64,000 bases of DNA, taken from the NCBI GenBank assembly GCA_030248225.1, contig JASANE010028510.1, positions 1 through 64,000 on the forward strand, given 5' to 3'. The stretch's first letter is position 1. Each line of letters starts with the position of its first letter. This DNA comes from Trileptium ribeirensis. Lineage: Eukaryota; Nematoda; Enoplea; Enoplida; Thoracostomopsidae. Shown piece by piece: positions 1 through 12,170 of this stretch. The position numbers and the translations under genes are program-made. A model generated the notes under the pieces. That model worked only from the letters and a program-made list of their open reading frames with translations, had not been told where the DNA came from and made no database searches.

Positions 1-3000
1 TTACGGAACTTCTACTGTTAGATAAACTTCACTGTACCTGTGTGCCTATTCCTTAAGTATGTGACTGGTTGTGTGAAAATTTCGCTTCGCTTGATCGGCG
101 CGGCTATTTCAACTCCAAACGATACCTCCGGTTCACTGGGGCTTGACAATTTTACTCTTCTGAAGATATTCAACTGCTCAATTCGCTAAACTCAAAACGT
201 GCCCTATAGACTATAACGATATCTTTACCAGCAACCCGAATCGACTAGTTCACTGGTCCGAATTAACTATAGACTCTCGGTTCATATACTGGCACAAAAT
301 AGATTTCGCAGGAACACTTAAAATAACGAAAAGATCAGTATAGAGCCCAAAATAGCAATTTGAAGTCACTTAACCGGTCAGACGCTACAAGCTACCCGCG
401 TAAAATTGGTGAAATTACGGCGTCCCTGGTTTCAAATAAGTTGAAGGTACGTGCGACACAACAAAACGTACATTACTGCCTTCAATATTACACTACAATT
501 TCCATCAGTCGTATACTAATCATTAAAACATGTTCTGAGCCACACCACATTAATGAAATAAAAATATATTCTAAATCAAGCACAATGTCACACTGACCAT
601 GCTTCGATAGTCTTCAACAATTCCGACAGTTCACTATTCCAACACAACGTTGCCGGGTGCACGGTTGGATCGGGTTATGACGTAGATTGAGCAGACGAGC
701 GAGAGTGTCGGCGTGGTAGGGGCGCCGTGGGGTAGTTTTGTCGCTGATGGCGATTCGCTCGCTCGACGTGGCGTGACGTGAAAATGAAGCGGTGCCTGCG
801 TATACGAAAGTCAATAACCACTGGAAAGGCTTCCGCTTACAGTTCGAATTATTGTGCTCCCAAAGTGTCCGAAAGCAGTTGCGAGCTACCGACGAATGGT
901 CCGACCACAGTTCTAAATAACCGACGAATCGTTCCACCCCAGTGCTGAATTGTTGACAAATTATTCGGCTGTAATTCTAAGTTGCCGACGGATTGTTCAA
1001 TATCAGTGCCAAATAATCAACGAATTGTCCGATCACGTTGTTGAATTACCGACGAATTGTTTGATCAAAGTTCCAAACCGTGGACGAATTGTCTGTCCAC
1101 CGTTCTAAATTGTTGACTTCTAATTGTCCAATCGATTAGGTCGTAACAGTTATCCATTACCGAGCATGTCACGAATGCGACAATTGTAAGCAGTTGGTGA
1201 TACAGTTAGTAACTAAGCAGCCAAGTCGATAGTGAATACTATAGTCAACGTATTGCTTGGGTATCGCTAACAATGTCCAATTCGACGTAACTGCAAATTA
1301 TGGACAATAGTGGTATTACTATTACTAGTAGCCGACGTAACACTGATTAGCACCGAATAAGCCAATTTTGATCCTAAAACAATGACCTCTCGTCAATGTG
1401 TACTAGTCGTATAGCCATAACCATCCGAAACCGTACACTACTCCAATCCAACACTTGTTCCTTCCATTCGCCAAGGTGTCACCCTACACTAACAAGCCAG
1501 CCTGATTCCGGGCTCACGCAGTCCGGCGGTCACGACGTCCCAAGAATCTCAGTTACCCGCCCTACATTTTACAGCCTGAATGTTTTTTCCGAAATATAGT
1601 TCATAATCAGAACACAATGCTACCGTGCCGTGCCGTTGGATCGCCTGAACCTCATTCAGTAGCGTTTTAATTACACTATTAAACACCCACATTTCGACTC
1701 CGGTGAAAAACTGTTATCAAGGCGACATTGAACGCAATCAGTCAGCTTAAAAGTGAAAATAGCCATTACTTAATGTATCTGCTCCATTGGACACGCTAAC
1801 CCGGCGTCTTCCTATGCGAGAGGTCCCACAACTAATAACTTAAGCCCTTTGGTCCCCCAAAAGTTTATGGACGCCTGCCCTCACGGCGTAGCCCCCACTA
1901 AATTTATGTACTAGGACCAGTTCTGGCCCTAAGGGATCCCAGCTGCACCACTGTTTTCCCCTTTAGCGTGTGGTGCCCGGACAACCCCGGCTTCCACGAC
2001 TCCCCGGTGATCTATGCGATGACCTAAGGGAACCGCTTAGCTTAGCAGGCTGCCGGCGGATTAACCAGGGTGTTCGGCCTGGCCCCAATAGTGGCCCACG
2101 TATCTAGTGGTATGTAGGTCCCCCAGAGGGAGGGTCAACCCCAAATCTGCTAACAGGTAATAAGGCTGACCCGCCTTTCCCTCATTATTCCACTGGTCCC
2201 CCTAGTGGGGTTCTCTGGTCCTAGTATGATTTCCCGTTGGTGTGTCCCTATGTGCTTTGTCACGTTTCTGATCTCTGAGCGTTTGCACAAGGGGCCCTGA
2301 AGCCTAGGATTGTAGGCGCACACAGTTTCTACAGGGCTGGTCCAGGTATGTTCCCCTAAATCTTGATTAGTTGTGATGCCACGAGGGCAATGAGCCCGCG
2401 AGGGCCCCAGTCCCTTGGATGTTTTACGTATGATTTATCATGCTACCTATTTTGATGTGGCTTGCGCAAAGCAACAATTACGCTGTGAGCATTCACAGCG
2501 GGAGCGTTCCAGGCAGTTAGAGCAAAACATGAAAAGAATGCGATGCAGGAGGTGCTTACGTGCCCCAAAAACGAGAAGCGCCGAGCTAGCGTTAGCGAGG
2601 TGACTCGACGGGGCGCGGGGACGGATGGCTTGCTCGTAGGGTCATCAAGCTGGCTTTTGGTCAAAGGTCATATCGGGGTTTCTGTTGAAAATAAGTTTCG
2701 TACTGTGGACAGGAAATTAAACCAAACTTTCTAACTGCTTCAAAAATAGACACACGGTTCAATTGCTTTCTCCTCGACCCGGAAATTTCGGAATTCATAC
2801 ACTTAAACGTCCCCAATCGGGGTGCATGGTAAGCTATTTACAACATTCATGATATGACAAAAAATTAAGTCGGGTACCTTTCAAGGTACCCTCAGACACA
2901 ATTTGTACTCCTTTCCCGACGCGATACTCTAGAGACTTTTGATTGAGCTTTCTCGAACTGCGGTATCCTAAGAATTTTTTTGACCTAGCTACACCAGGCC

Positions 3001-3337
3001 AAAGGTATCTAAAACCGGTGAGCATCCATGACAATTTTCCAAGAAAGGCGATCTCATGTTAGTTTAAGTCCAAAACCTTACAGAATTTCGACAGCGACTG
3101 GAGCGGCCAGGCGAAGACCCGACTGTTTCAACCCACTCCCGAAGCGCTCTGGGAGTGGGTAGCGACGTGGATTCTCCCCGTAGTTGCACGGTTAGAAAAC
3201 CACGTCCTACCAAATTGATCAGCGCATTTTAGCCCGCCGTCAGCTCCAGTCCCTGTTTTGCTCTCTGCTCAGCTGGTGAGCCTCCTCAAAGTTTGTCACG
3301 ATCAGGACCGCAGTCGTTTGCATCGCATGCTTATAAG
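1..3337 (-). repeat. Truncated giant LTR, reverse orientation (LTR0)
   Basis: Read on the minus strand, this segment matches the 3' part of the LTR at 6444-12056, running from about 8735 to 12057. Shared landmarks include the GGTACC hairpin (2872-2891 against 9176-9195), the array of CAATTCGT-type units (about 860-1120), and the GC-rich block at 1850-2170 matching 9900-10200. The match ends at 3337, just past a shared GCATGCTTATAA. The LTR start and TATA promoter are therefore missing. Because its internal-side end lies at position 1, the element it belonged to should extend leftwards out of the window on the minus strand. It belongs to the same subfamily as LTR1, not LTR2. Confidence 0.85.
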
Positions 3338-6300
3338 CGTTAGGTTTTGAGGACTAACTGTCTGAATATGTCATGTATAGATCAAGTATTATTTTTCATA
3401 TACGCCAGTGTTTTATCACTTGCAGCCTCTAGTATTAAAGTCTGAAAACTGGAAAACTCATGGCAGCGCTCCCAGAATCGTGCGATTTAATCAAAATTTC
3501 AGCTCGGGCTGGCGACGAGTGTTAAAGAAAGATGTCGAATCCAGTGCTGAATGTCAAATTAGAAATTGTCCATGTGACGCGAAAAACCTCTATTATTATT
3601 GTACATGCTCATAAGGGGTGATGTGAAAGGAATTATCCCACCTTGAGGGTCGGACTGACTGTCGAAGTGTCACCGATCTACCTCCTGGGGTTTAGCCCTA
3701 CACCCCCCTCCCAAGGTTCCATGCCCTCAATCAACCATCCGCCAATTTTGGAACCTATTTGAATTCGTGAAAATTTCAAAAATTTACCTCCTATGATTTC
3801 CACCGGTGCCGGCCCGCTGACCCCCCTCCACATTCTCCCGAAGCAACCCCTGGTACATCGGACAACCCTCATGCGTTTATTATAATATTGCTATTGTTGT
3901 GTTTGATTTTAGTGTTCTCGGGCTTGTAAATCAACTTCCATAAACTTGATCTTTTGTCTTAGATATGAGTTTTTAAGTAATTATCGTATTTGACAAGGAG
4001 AAACAATGCAATTGATTTAACTACCAAGGAATAGGCGCAGTTAATAACTATGCACTATAAAAATATTTCTTTGAATACGCCATTGGCTTCGTGGCTATTT
4101 CTGCGGAAACCTGATTTTAGTCAAAATCCGTTTGCTTCAGACAAATAAATATTTAATGTTCACAAGCGATACAAAAATAATACATGATCACTACCGATAG
4201 TGGCGTGAAGTTCAGGTTAAAAGTAAAAAGTCGTTGAAACCGTACCAACAGAGGTTGCCGCTTTTATGTCCTGTTTATCATATAGCTTTATAGAGTTTCT
4301 AATCATTTTTTCGCACACACATTAGACAGGGAACATCGTAGCTGTCCGATTCAGCATTTTATTCGAAGAATGCGGGAAAACTTGCGAAATGGAGAAAAGT
4401 GGAGCGGATACGTAAATTCTGTTCGTACGCCACAGAGGCCGTCTTTGGTCAATACCCATAACAGAAAATTTAACACGAATCGAATTTATGCACGAAACAG
4501 TACGTGATTTTGGCAATAGAAACAACGATGGTTTGCGCACATATATTGGACTCACGCATAGCAACGTAGATTAAAGTTGTATAATGCAATTGTTGTATAA
4601 GGCAATAAATCTCGTTGGTGAGTGAAGTCGAATGGTGTAATGTGGCGTTCACATTATAATGTTCCCGCTGCTTAGAACTTTTGTTCCCATGTAGACGCGA
4701 CACTATCGAAAAGACAGTCAGGGTCACACCCATGATACCGTAAATCCATTTGCGAAGGTGTACGACACACCCCGAGCAACTACATTTTTTGCATACAGTG
4801 TCGTACAAACCCTTAGCTACTAGTTTCGTGCGAATGAACGGCAACGGACACACTGTGTAGTTATACCAGGTATATTAGTCAGTTACACTGTGTAGTTTCA
4901 TTAGAGTATCGATTTCTATTAATATAATATGCATGTTGACGAGATTATACACCGTCATTAAAACTGCGAAGATGACACGGTATACTTGACACCATCGAAA
5001 AGTGGCGATACCCCTAACTAGCTACCCTTGAAAAATATAAAAAAAAACACTGGAGTCTAAGACACCCTGTTATCGACAGTGTGCCTAACGATTTGTGGGG
5101 TATATACGGTCCAAATATTAGGGAGATTATAACATGATTGCCGCATAAGATTTAGCCGAATCGGCTAGGCTTTAGGTTTGCGTTGTTTGCATAAATGGGA
5201 ATAGCTCCATAACCGGTGAACCGATTAGGCCGATATTTGTCCCATTCGTCTCAACTCTGTCAATCGATTCGAGCAACTGTCAATAAATGTCTGTTTTGTC
5301 GGAAATTCGTTACAGCAAGGAGTAACACAAAAAACTTGGGTTACAGCAAAAGCTCGCGTTCTAATCACTACGCTATAGATACGTCAAAACTCCATTCATT
5401 TCCGTCGTTTATAATATGTAATGAAAAATGTCAATAAACCGGCGCTTAATTTCAACTGTTTTTGATGCATGTTGATCTGTTGACGCTAAAAGTAGGTTAT
5501 TCTTAGTAATCAGACTAAAGGGCTGTCCAATAAACGCATCAACGTCTAACGCGCATTATAGCTTGGGCGTCTGTTTCTTACCTTTACCACCAATGTGTAG
5601 TATACCAAAGGATAGTTTGACATATAGTTTTTATCCTTAAAATAAATTCTATTGATGAAGACCGGTTCCTCAATCATTTACAATTTGGAAGAGTATATTT
5701 GAGCTTTAATACAATCGAAGACAATCGGAGTTATAAAAGAGCCCATCAACAACTATTTATTTCCGCCTAAATAAAGTAAGTAGCCTCACATTGATGTTTT
5801 TAAAGTACTGCTATTACAATGCTAGTCACCTCAAAAAACTGTTCCCTATTACCGCTGGCTTTTAGTGCAGTAATTTCTGGAAAATATAGCATTTAATTTT
5901 AAGCTGACAGTTAGAAAAAAGATAACCCATAATGGTATATTATTGAAAACATATAGTCTCTACATGTGCTTTTGACCATTTTAGCTATGTGCAAGCTAAA
6001 TTTTGACGCCGATGGTGCAAACGAATTTTGTATTGAGTCTATAAATTATATCTTGTGGCGGTTAATATATAACTGCTTTTATATTACATAGCTGGATTTT
6101 AACTTTTATTCAGTTATTTTATTTTCACCTTTAGCACTTTGGTTTTTCAAATAATACATCATTTACGATAAGATGCGTGCGCCAGGGCCGAATTATGTCA
6201 CGCGTCCAACTCAACTAGTTCGGGTGAACAATAGCTTAGCTGTACTACTATAGTACATTTTTATAGCTTAGCTAGTCTTAATGTGACAAATAGGGAGCTT

Positions 6301-6443
6301 AGCTAGGCTCTGTGGGACAAACGGAGCATCCAGCTGAACTGTCAAATGAGAAATTTTATTTAGTATTATGCTTAGTGTAATAGCATTTTGTTCTATAGTA
6401 TTTTCACACTGATTCTGAGTTATATATTCGTTTTAATATATAC
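3338..6443. other. AT-rich spacer with no supported gene
   Basis: Only short open frames occur, none with a recognisable domain. A pyrimidine-rich stretch near 3680-3870 and a short direct repeat (ACACTGTGTAGTT near 4848 and 4885) are visible. AGCTTAGCT is repeated between 6230 and 6310. I see no RNA gene and no convincing mobile element in this stretch. Confidence 0.5.
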
Positions 6444-8002
6444 TGTAACAGCCCGAGTTTTTACTCTGAATCAAAATATTCAAAAAATTAGGCCAAAGGG
6501 CCACAAATTTTGTGGATAAAGGGCGATCGGATACCGGTGGAGCGTGATCCAGAGATCTATTGATGCATTATTGATAATTGTATTGAATAAAATGAATATT
6601 ATACTTGTGTTATAAAGGTGTAATCACGCTCCGCCAGCCCGAGGTGCGCGGGGTGATTCCGCACCCAAAATCGAATCAAAATTCTGCTGTGGAGGTGTCC
6701 GATCGAGCCCAGGATTGTTGTTGCATCATGACAAATATTGTTGTATTATTATGTCATTGTTTCGTAGGGGATGCGTCGTCGGATCGGCCGGGGACAAAGG
6801 GAAAGATTTCACAATTGGAATAGCAAATTTGCAAGTTGAGTGTCCCAGGGCCGGTGCCGGTGCGCATCCGGGGATAATAATAAGTATGTATATTTGTTGT
6901 TTGATAATATAATGCATACTGTGAATGTATGAGTCCGGGTGTCAGGAGGCGTTGCGTAAGGAACCTTATGGCAAGATGCAAATTGGGATTTTATGGCAGT
7001 CTGGGGTTCGCGAGCTTGTCCTGACACGCCGGCGGAAAATGATACGTGTTTGCATTATGCGGGATAAGTCGAATACGTGCAGCAAGAGATAAAATTTACC
7101 TAAAAGTTCCATTTTTCAATGGGTGTAAGAATTTCGGAATTTAAGGGAGTTTTACAGATTTTAGACAGAAAGGGAGACATTAAACTGTCATCAGGACCCC
7201 ATAAGGATTCAAAATCACTCATTCGGGTCAACCTATTCCCAACCCATAAGTGCTTATGGACCCGCGTTTAAACTCTCAAACTTTCGGGCCCTAAATCACC
7301 ACATCCTAAACCAAAACTCCCTGATTTTTCGAGCCCTAGACCTCAATTGGGCCCTATACTAACCATTTCACCGAAAACCGGGGCCACCCGCCCCAACGGA
7401 ACTCCACGGGATCCCTATAGCTTAGTCGGGACCCAAATTTTTCCCATCGTGCACGCATTTATCCGCTTTTAACGGGCCTCCTAGGGGGATTACACTAAAT
7501 TAAAGGGGCTCTTAAGTAGGCGACCCGCCAGGGCATGGATATGATCCCGCCCCCGGCCGCCTACTCTTCTCCGTTCCTGAAAAATAAATAAAAAACCTAT
7601 AAAATCTTAGCTCATTTTCAGCGCCTAAAGCGCTTTTATATTTTGGCGAAAATATAGCCTCGCGCCGAACAGCGCGAGGTTTAGGTTGTTGTTGTTGGGG
7701 CTTTTGGCAAGCTTCGGCCACTGCCCATTCTAATATTGGCGTCGGCAAAACTTTTTCTTTATAACAGGCATTGTCGTTGTGTTGGTCGCACCAATTAATG
7801 TAAGGGTGTCTTGTTTGCTTACTGACCAGTGTGCCTGGCTTTATCTTGCCGCTATATGCTCATTTATTTTCGAAATCGTTCGCTTTCGTCGTCGCTATGT
7901 TTATGTATATATTCTGCTGGTTTTGAAGTTTAGAACGGTCTGCAAACTTAAATATTTTATCAAGAAAAGGACAAAATGCGAAAAAGGGGGGGCTGAGCAG
8001 GG

Positions 8003-8045
8003 TATAAAAGAGACTGCCCGATTCCCCGATCGGGACCAGTCGAGC
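8003..8045 (+). promoter_or_regulatory. LTR1 core promoter (TATA plus start region)
   Basis: TATAAAA at 8003 is followed, about 25-35 bases on, by a GATCGGGACCAGTCGAG block that is identical in LTR2 and LTR3. The 40-base core is conserved although the surrounding LTR differs widely, which suggests RNA polymerase II initiation near 8030-8045. A GGCG-GTTG-TCGCC hairpin (8063-8075) follows in all three LTRs. If this is the start site, U3 is about 1.57 kb and R-U5 about 4 kb. Confidence 0.65.
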
Positions 8046-8342
8046 TTTTCAGTTTAGGCTTTGGCGGTTGTCGCCATTTAAAATTTTATTTTCTATAGGT
8101 TTTCTGTATTTGTTTTTCTTTTCGTTTTGCTGTACCAGGGGTGGTTTCTCGCCGTGCCCCCACGGTGGAGAGCTTCCCCTGGCGTTAGTTTCTTTCCGCT
8201 TATGCAGAGGGCCGCCCTTTGCGGACGCTGGAGTGTCGGAAGGATGCTCCGCGCGCCCGTAAAGGCCGGACCCCGTTAAAATTCGCACGACCACGCCAAA
8301 ATGTTCAAATTTATGTTTGCATTCGTCTCGACTGGTTCCCCG

Positions 8343-8381
8343 CTCCTCGGACATACTCTTCTTGTTTGCCGGTCCGAGGAG
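8343..8381 (+). other. Conserved LTR hairpin (CTCCTCGGAC / GTCCGAGGAG)
   Basis: The 10-base arms at 8343-8352 and 8372-8381 are perfectly complementary around a 19-base loop. The same hairpin with 9 paired bases occurs in LTR2 (20939-20975) and LTR3 (33421-33457). Loop sequences differ while the arms are kept. It lies in the predicted transcribed leader. A packaging, dimerisation or translation role is only a guess. Confidence 0.55.
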
Positions 8382-10954
8382 TGATCAAATTCTACTTTTA
8401 GGCTGATGGCAGTGCTCGAAATTTCCAGGTTCAGGCGAAAATTTAGAGGCCACAGTTTCGGTACTATGCGATGGTAGTCAAAATTCCTACTCTGCGGCAT
8501 GTGATTCTGTTCTTGAGATACTTTTCGAAAGAATTTAACATAGTGTCGAATATTCTTGCAGTACGAAGAGGTCATTAAGAGGAGTTCCGAAGGTTCGATA
8601 AGATCTCATAAGTGATAAAAGGAGCGCTTCTCAAGACGTAGCCGTCTGCATCTCCGGGTGATACGAGTTGTCCCCGTCTCTCTTAAATCGAACAGCAGCG
8701 TCGAATCCCCATTCGTTCGCTGGTTTTCTCGTCTTTTATAAGCATGCGATGCAGACGACTGCGGACCTGATCGTGACACAACTTTAAGAGGCTCACCAGC
8801 TGAGCAGGAAACGAAACAGGGCCTGGAGCTGGCGGCGAACTAAAATGCGCTGAGCAATGGTAGGACGTGGGTTTTCTAACCGTGCAACTACGGGGAAAAT
8901 CCAGGTCGCTGCCCACTCCCGGAGCCCTCTGGGAGTGAGTTTGAAATTAGTCGAGCCTTTCACGGGCCGCTCCAGTCGCTGTCGAAATTATGTAAAGTTT
9001 TGGACCAAACTGACATGAGATCGCCATCGGAAAATTGTCATGATACTCGCCGGTTTTGGATACATTTCGCCTGGTCTAGCTAGGTCAAAAGAATTCTTAG
9101 GGTACCGCAGTTCGACAAAGCTCAGTCAAAAGTCTCTAGAGTATCGCGTCGGAAAGGGTTACAAATTGTGTCTCAGGGTACCTTGCAGGGTACCCGACTT
9201 AATTTTTTGTCATACCATGAATGTTGTAAATAGCTTGCCATGCACCCCGATTGGGTGACGTTTGAAGTGTATGAATTACAAAATTCGGGTTCGAGAGTAA
9301 AGCAATTGAACCGTGTGTCTCTTTTTGAAGCAGTTAGAAGTTTGGTTTAATTTCCTGACCCCAGTGGAGACTCAGAAACTATTTTCAACAGAAATCCCCC
9401 AGGACCTTTGAACCAAAGCCAGCTTTGTATCACTGCGAGCAAGCCACCCACCCCCGCGCCCCGTCGGGTCAATTCGCTAACGCTAGCTCGCTCGCTTCTC
9501 CGTTTTTGGGCCCGAAACCTCCTGCATCCCGCATTCTATCCATGTTTTGCTCTAACTGCCTGGAGCGCTCACGCTGCAAATGCCCCCAGCATAATCGTCG
9601 CTTTGCGCAGCCCACATAAAAATAGGTCACACTCGTAATCGTAGGTGAAACATCCAAGAGACTGGGGCCCTCGCCTCAGTGCCCTCTGCGTTATCACAAC
9701 TACTCAAGATTTAGGGAACATACCTCGACCAGGCCCTGTAGAAACTGTGTGCGCTTACAGTCTAAGCTTCGGGTGGTGCATTGCTCAAAGATCAGAAACG
9801 TGACTAAGCACATAGGGACACACCAACGGGAAATCTCACTAGGACCAGAGAACCCCGCTTAGGGGATTTAGTGGATAATGAGGGAAAGGCGAGTCAGCCT
9901 TATTACCTGTGAGCAGGCCTAAGGGTTGACTCTCCCTCGGGGGACCCCATACCACTAGATGCGTGGGCCGACATAGGGGCCAGGCCGAACACACTGGTAA
10001 ACCCGCCGGCAGCCTGCTAAGCTAAGCGGTTCCCTTAGGTCATCGCATAGATCACCGGGGAGTCGTGGAAGCCGGGGTTGTCCGGGCACCACACGCTCAG
10101 GAAAATAGTGGTGCAGCTGGGATCCCTTAGGGCCAGAACTGGTCCTAGTACATAAATATAGTGGGGGCCACGCCGTGAGGCGTCCATAAATTTTTGGGGG
10201 ACCCAAGGGCCTAAGTTATTAGTTGTAGGACCTCTCCCATAGGACGACGCCGGCTTAGCTTGTGTAATAGAGCAGATACATAGGTAATGGCTATTCTAAC
10301 TTTTAAACTGACTGATTGCGTGCAATGTCGCCTCGATAACAGTTTTGTCACAGGAGTCAAAATGTGGGTGTTTAATAGTGTAATTAAAACGCTACTGAAT
10401 GAGGCTCATGCGATCCAACGGCACATCACGGTAGCATTGTGTTCTGATTATGAACTATATTTCGGAGAAAACATTCAAGCTGTAAAATGTAGGGCGGGTA
10501 ACTGAGATTCTTGGGACGCCGTGCCCGTCGGACTGCGTGAGCCCGGAATAAGGCTGTCTTGTTAGTGTAGGGTGACACTCTGGCGAATGGAAGGGACAAG
10601 TGTTGGATTGGAGTAGTGTACGGTTTCGGATGGTTATGGCTATACGGCTGGTACATGTTGGCGAGAGGTCATTGTTTTAGGATCGAAATTGGCTTATTCG
10701 GTGCTAATCAGTGTTACGTCGGCTACTAGTAATAGTAATACCACTATTGTCCATAATTTGCTGTTATGTCGAATTGGACATTGCTAGCGACATCCAAGCA
10801 ATACGTTGACTATAGTATTCACCATCGACTTGGCTGCTGAGTTACTAACTGTATCATCAACTGCTGACAATTATCGCATTCGCGACATGCTCGTTAATGG
10901 ACAACTGCTACGACCTAATCGATTGCACAATTGGAAGTCAATAATTTAGAACGG

Positions 10955-11180
10955 TGAACAGACAATTCGTCCACTGGTTGGAACTTCGATCAAACAATTC
11001 GTCGGTAATTCAACAACGATCGGACAATTCGTTGATTATTTGGCACTGATATTGAACAATTCGTCGGCAACTTAGAAATGCAGTCGGATAATTCGTCAGT
11101 AATTCAGCACTGGGGTTGAACGATTCGTCGGTTATTTAGAACTATGGTCGGACAATTCGTCGATAGTTCGCAACTGTTTT
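10955..11180 (+). repeat. Degenerate ~33-bp tandem array in LTR1
   Basis: Seven CAATTCGTCGG-like cores occur at roughly 10963, 10994, 11023, 11057, 11089, 11122 and 11153, a spacing of 30-34 bases, each followed by a variable TAATTCAGCACTG-like part. The reverse-oriented LTR0 has the same array at about 860-1120. LTR2 has unrelated sequence at the equivalent place, so the array marks a subfamily. Confidence 0.6.
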
Positions 11181-12170
11181 TTGACACTTTGGCAGTACAA
11201 TAATTCGAACTCTAAACGGAAGCCTTTTCAGTGGTTATTGACATTCGAATAGGCAGGCACCGCCTGAATTTCGCGTCACGTCACGTCGATCGAACGAATC
11301 GCCATCAGCAACAAAACTGCTCCACGGCGCCTCTACCACGCCGACAATCTCGCTCGTCTGTTCAATCTACGTCAGAACCCGATCCAACCGTGCGCCCGGT
11401 AACGTTGTGTTGGAATAGTGAACTGTCGGAATTGTTGAAGACTATCGAAGCGTGGTCAGTGTGACATTGTGCTTGATTTAGAATATATTTTTATTTCATT
11501 AATGCGGTGTGGGTCAGAACATGTTTTAACGATTAGTATACGGCCGATGGAAATTGTAGTGTAATGTTGAAGACAGTGACGTATATTTTGTTGTGTCGCA
11601 CGTACCTTCAACTTAGCCGAAATCAGGAACGCCGTAATTTTACCAATTTTACACGGGTAGTTTGTAACGTCCTGACCGGTTAAGTGACTTCAAATTGCTA
11701 TTTTGGGCTCTATACTGATCTTTTGGTCATTTTAAGTTTTCCTGTGAAATTTATTTTTGTATCAGTATATGAACCAAGACGCTATAGTTAATTCGGACCA
11801 GTGAACTAGTCGATTCTGGCTGCTAGTAACGATATAGCTATAGGTCTATAGGGCACGCTTTGAGTTTGGCGAATTGAGTAGTTGAATGTCTGCAGAGGAG
11901 TAAAATTATCAAACCCCAGTGAACTGGAGGTCACATTGGGAGTTGAAGTTAGCCGCGGTGATCAAGCTAAGCGAAATTTTCACACTACCAGCCACTTACT
12001 TAAGGAATAGGCACACAGGTACAGTGAAGTTTATTTGACAGTAGAAATTCCGTAATAAAGTAAACACATATATCTGATCATACATTTAACATCCGTGCTC
12101 AGGTCAGGTCTGAATCACGGACGCCCTACAGCTTAAAAAAAATAAGGATTACTGATAATTCGGAATAAAA

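Larger units (their letters stand above)
6444..12056 (+). repeat. Giant LTR of Ty3/gypsy element (LTR1)
   Basis: It starts TGTAACAGCCCGAG, the same start as at 19007 and 31495, and runs up to the gag leader of copy A. At about 5.6 kb it is far longer than a usual gypsy LTR (a few hundred bases). The 3' edge is not fixed, because no copy in the window has an LTR end followed by non-element DNA; 12056 is an estimate and the end could lie up to ~12165. By eye it is roughly 80% identical to LTR2/LTR3 over the first 3.7 kb. It carries a different block at about 10250-11700 and matches the inverted LTR0 there. Confidence 0.85.
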
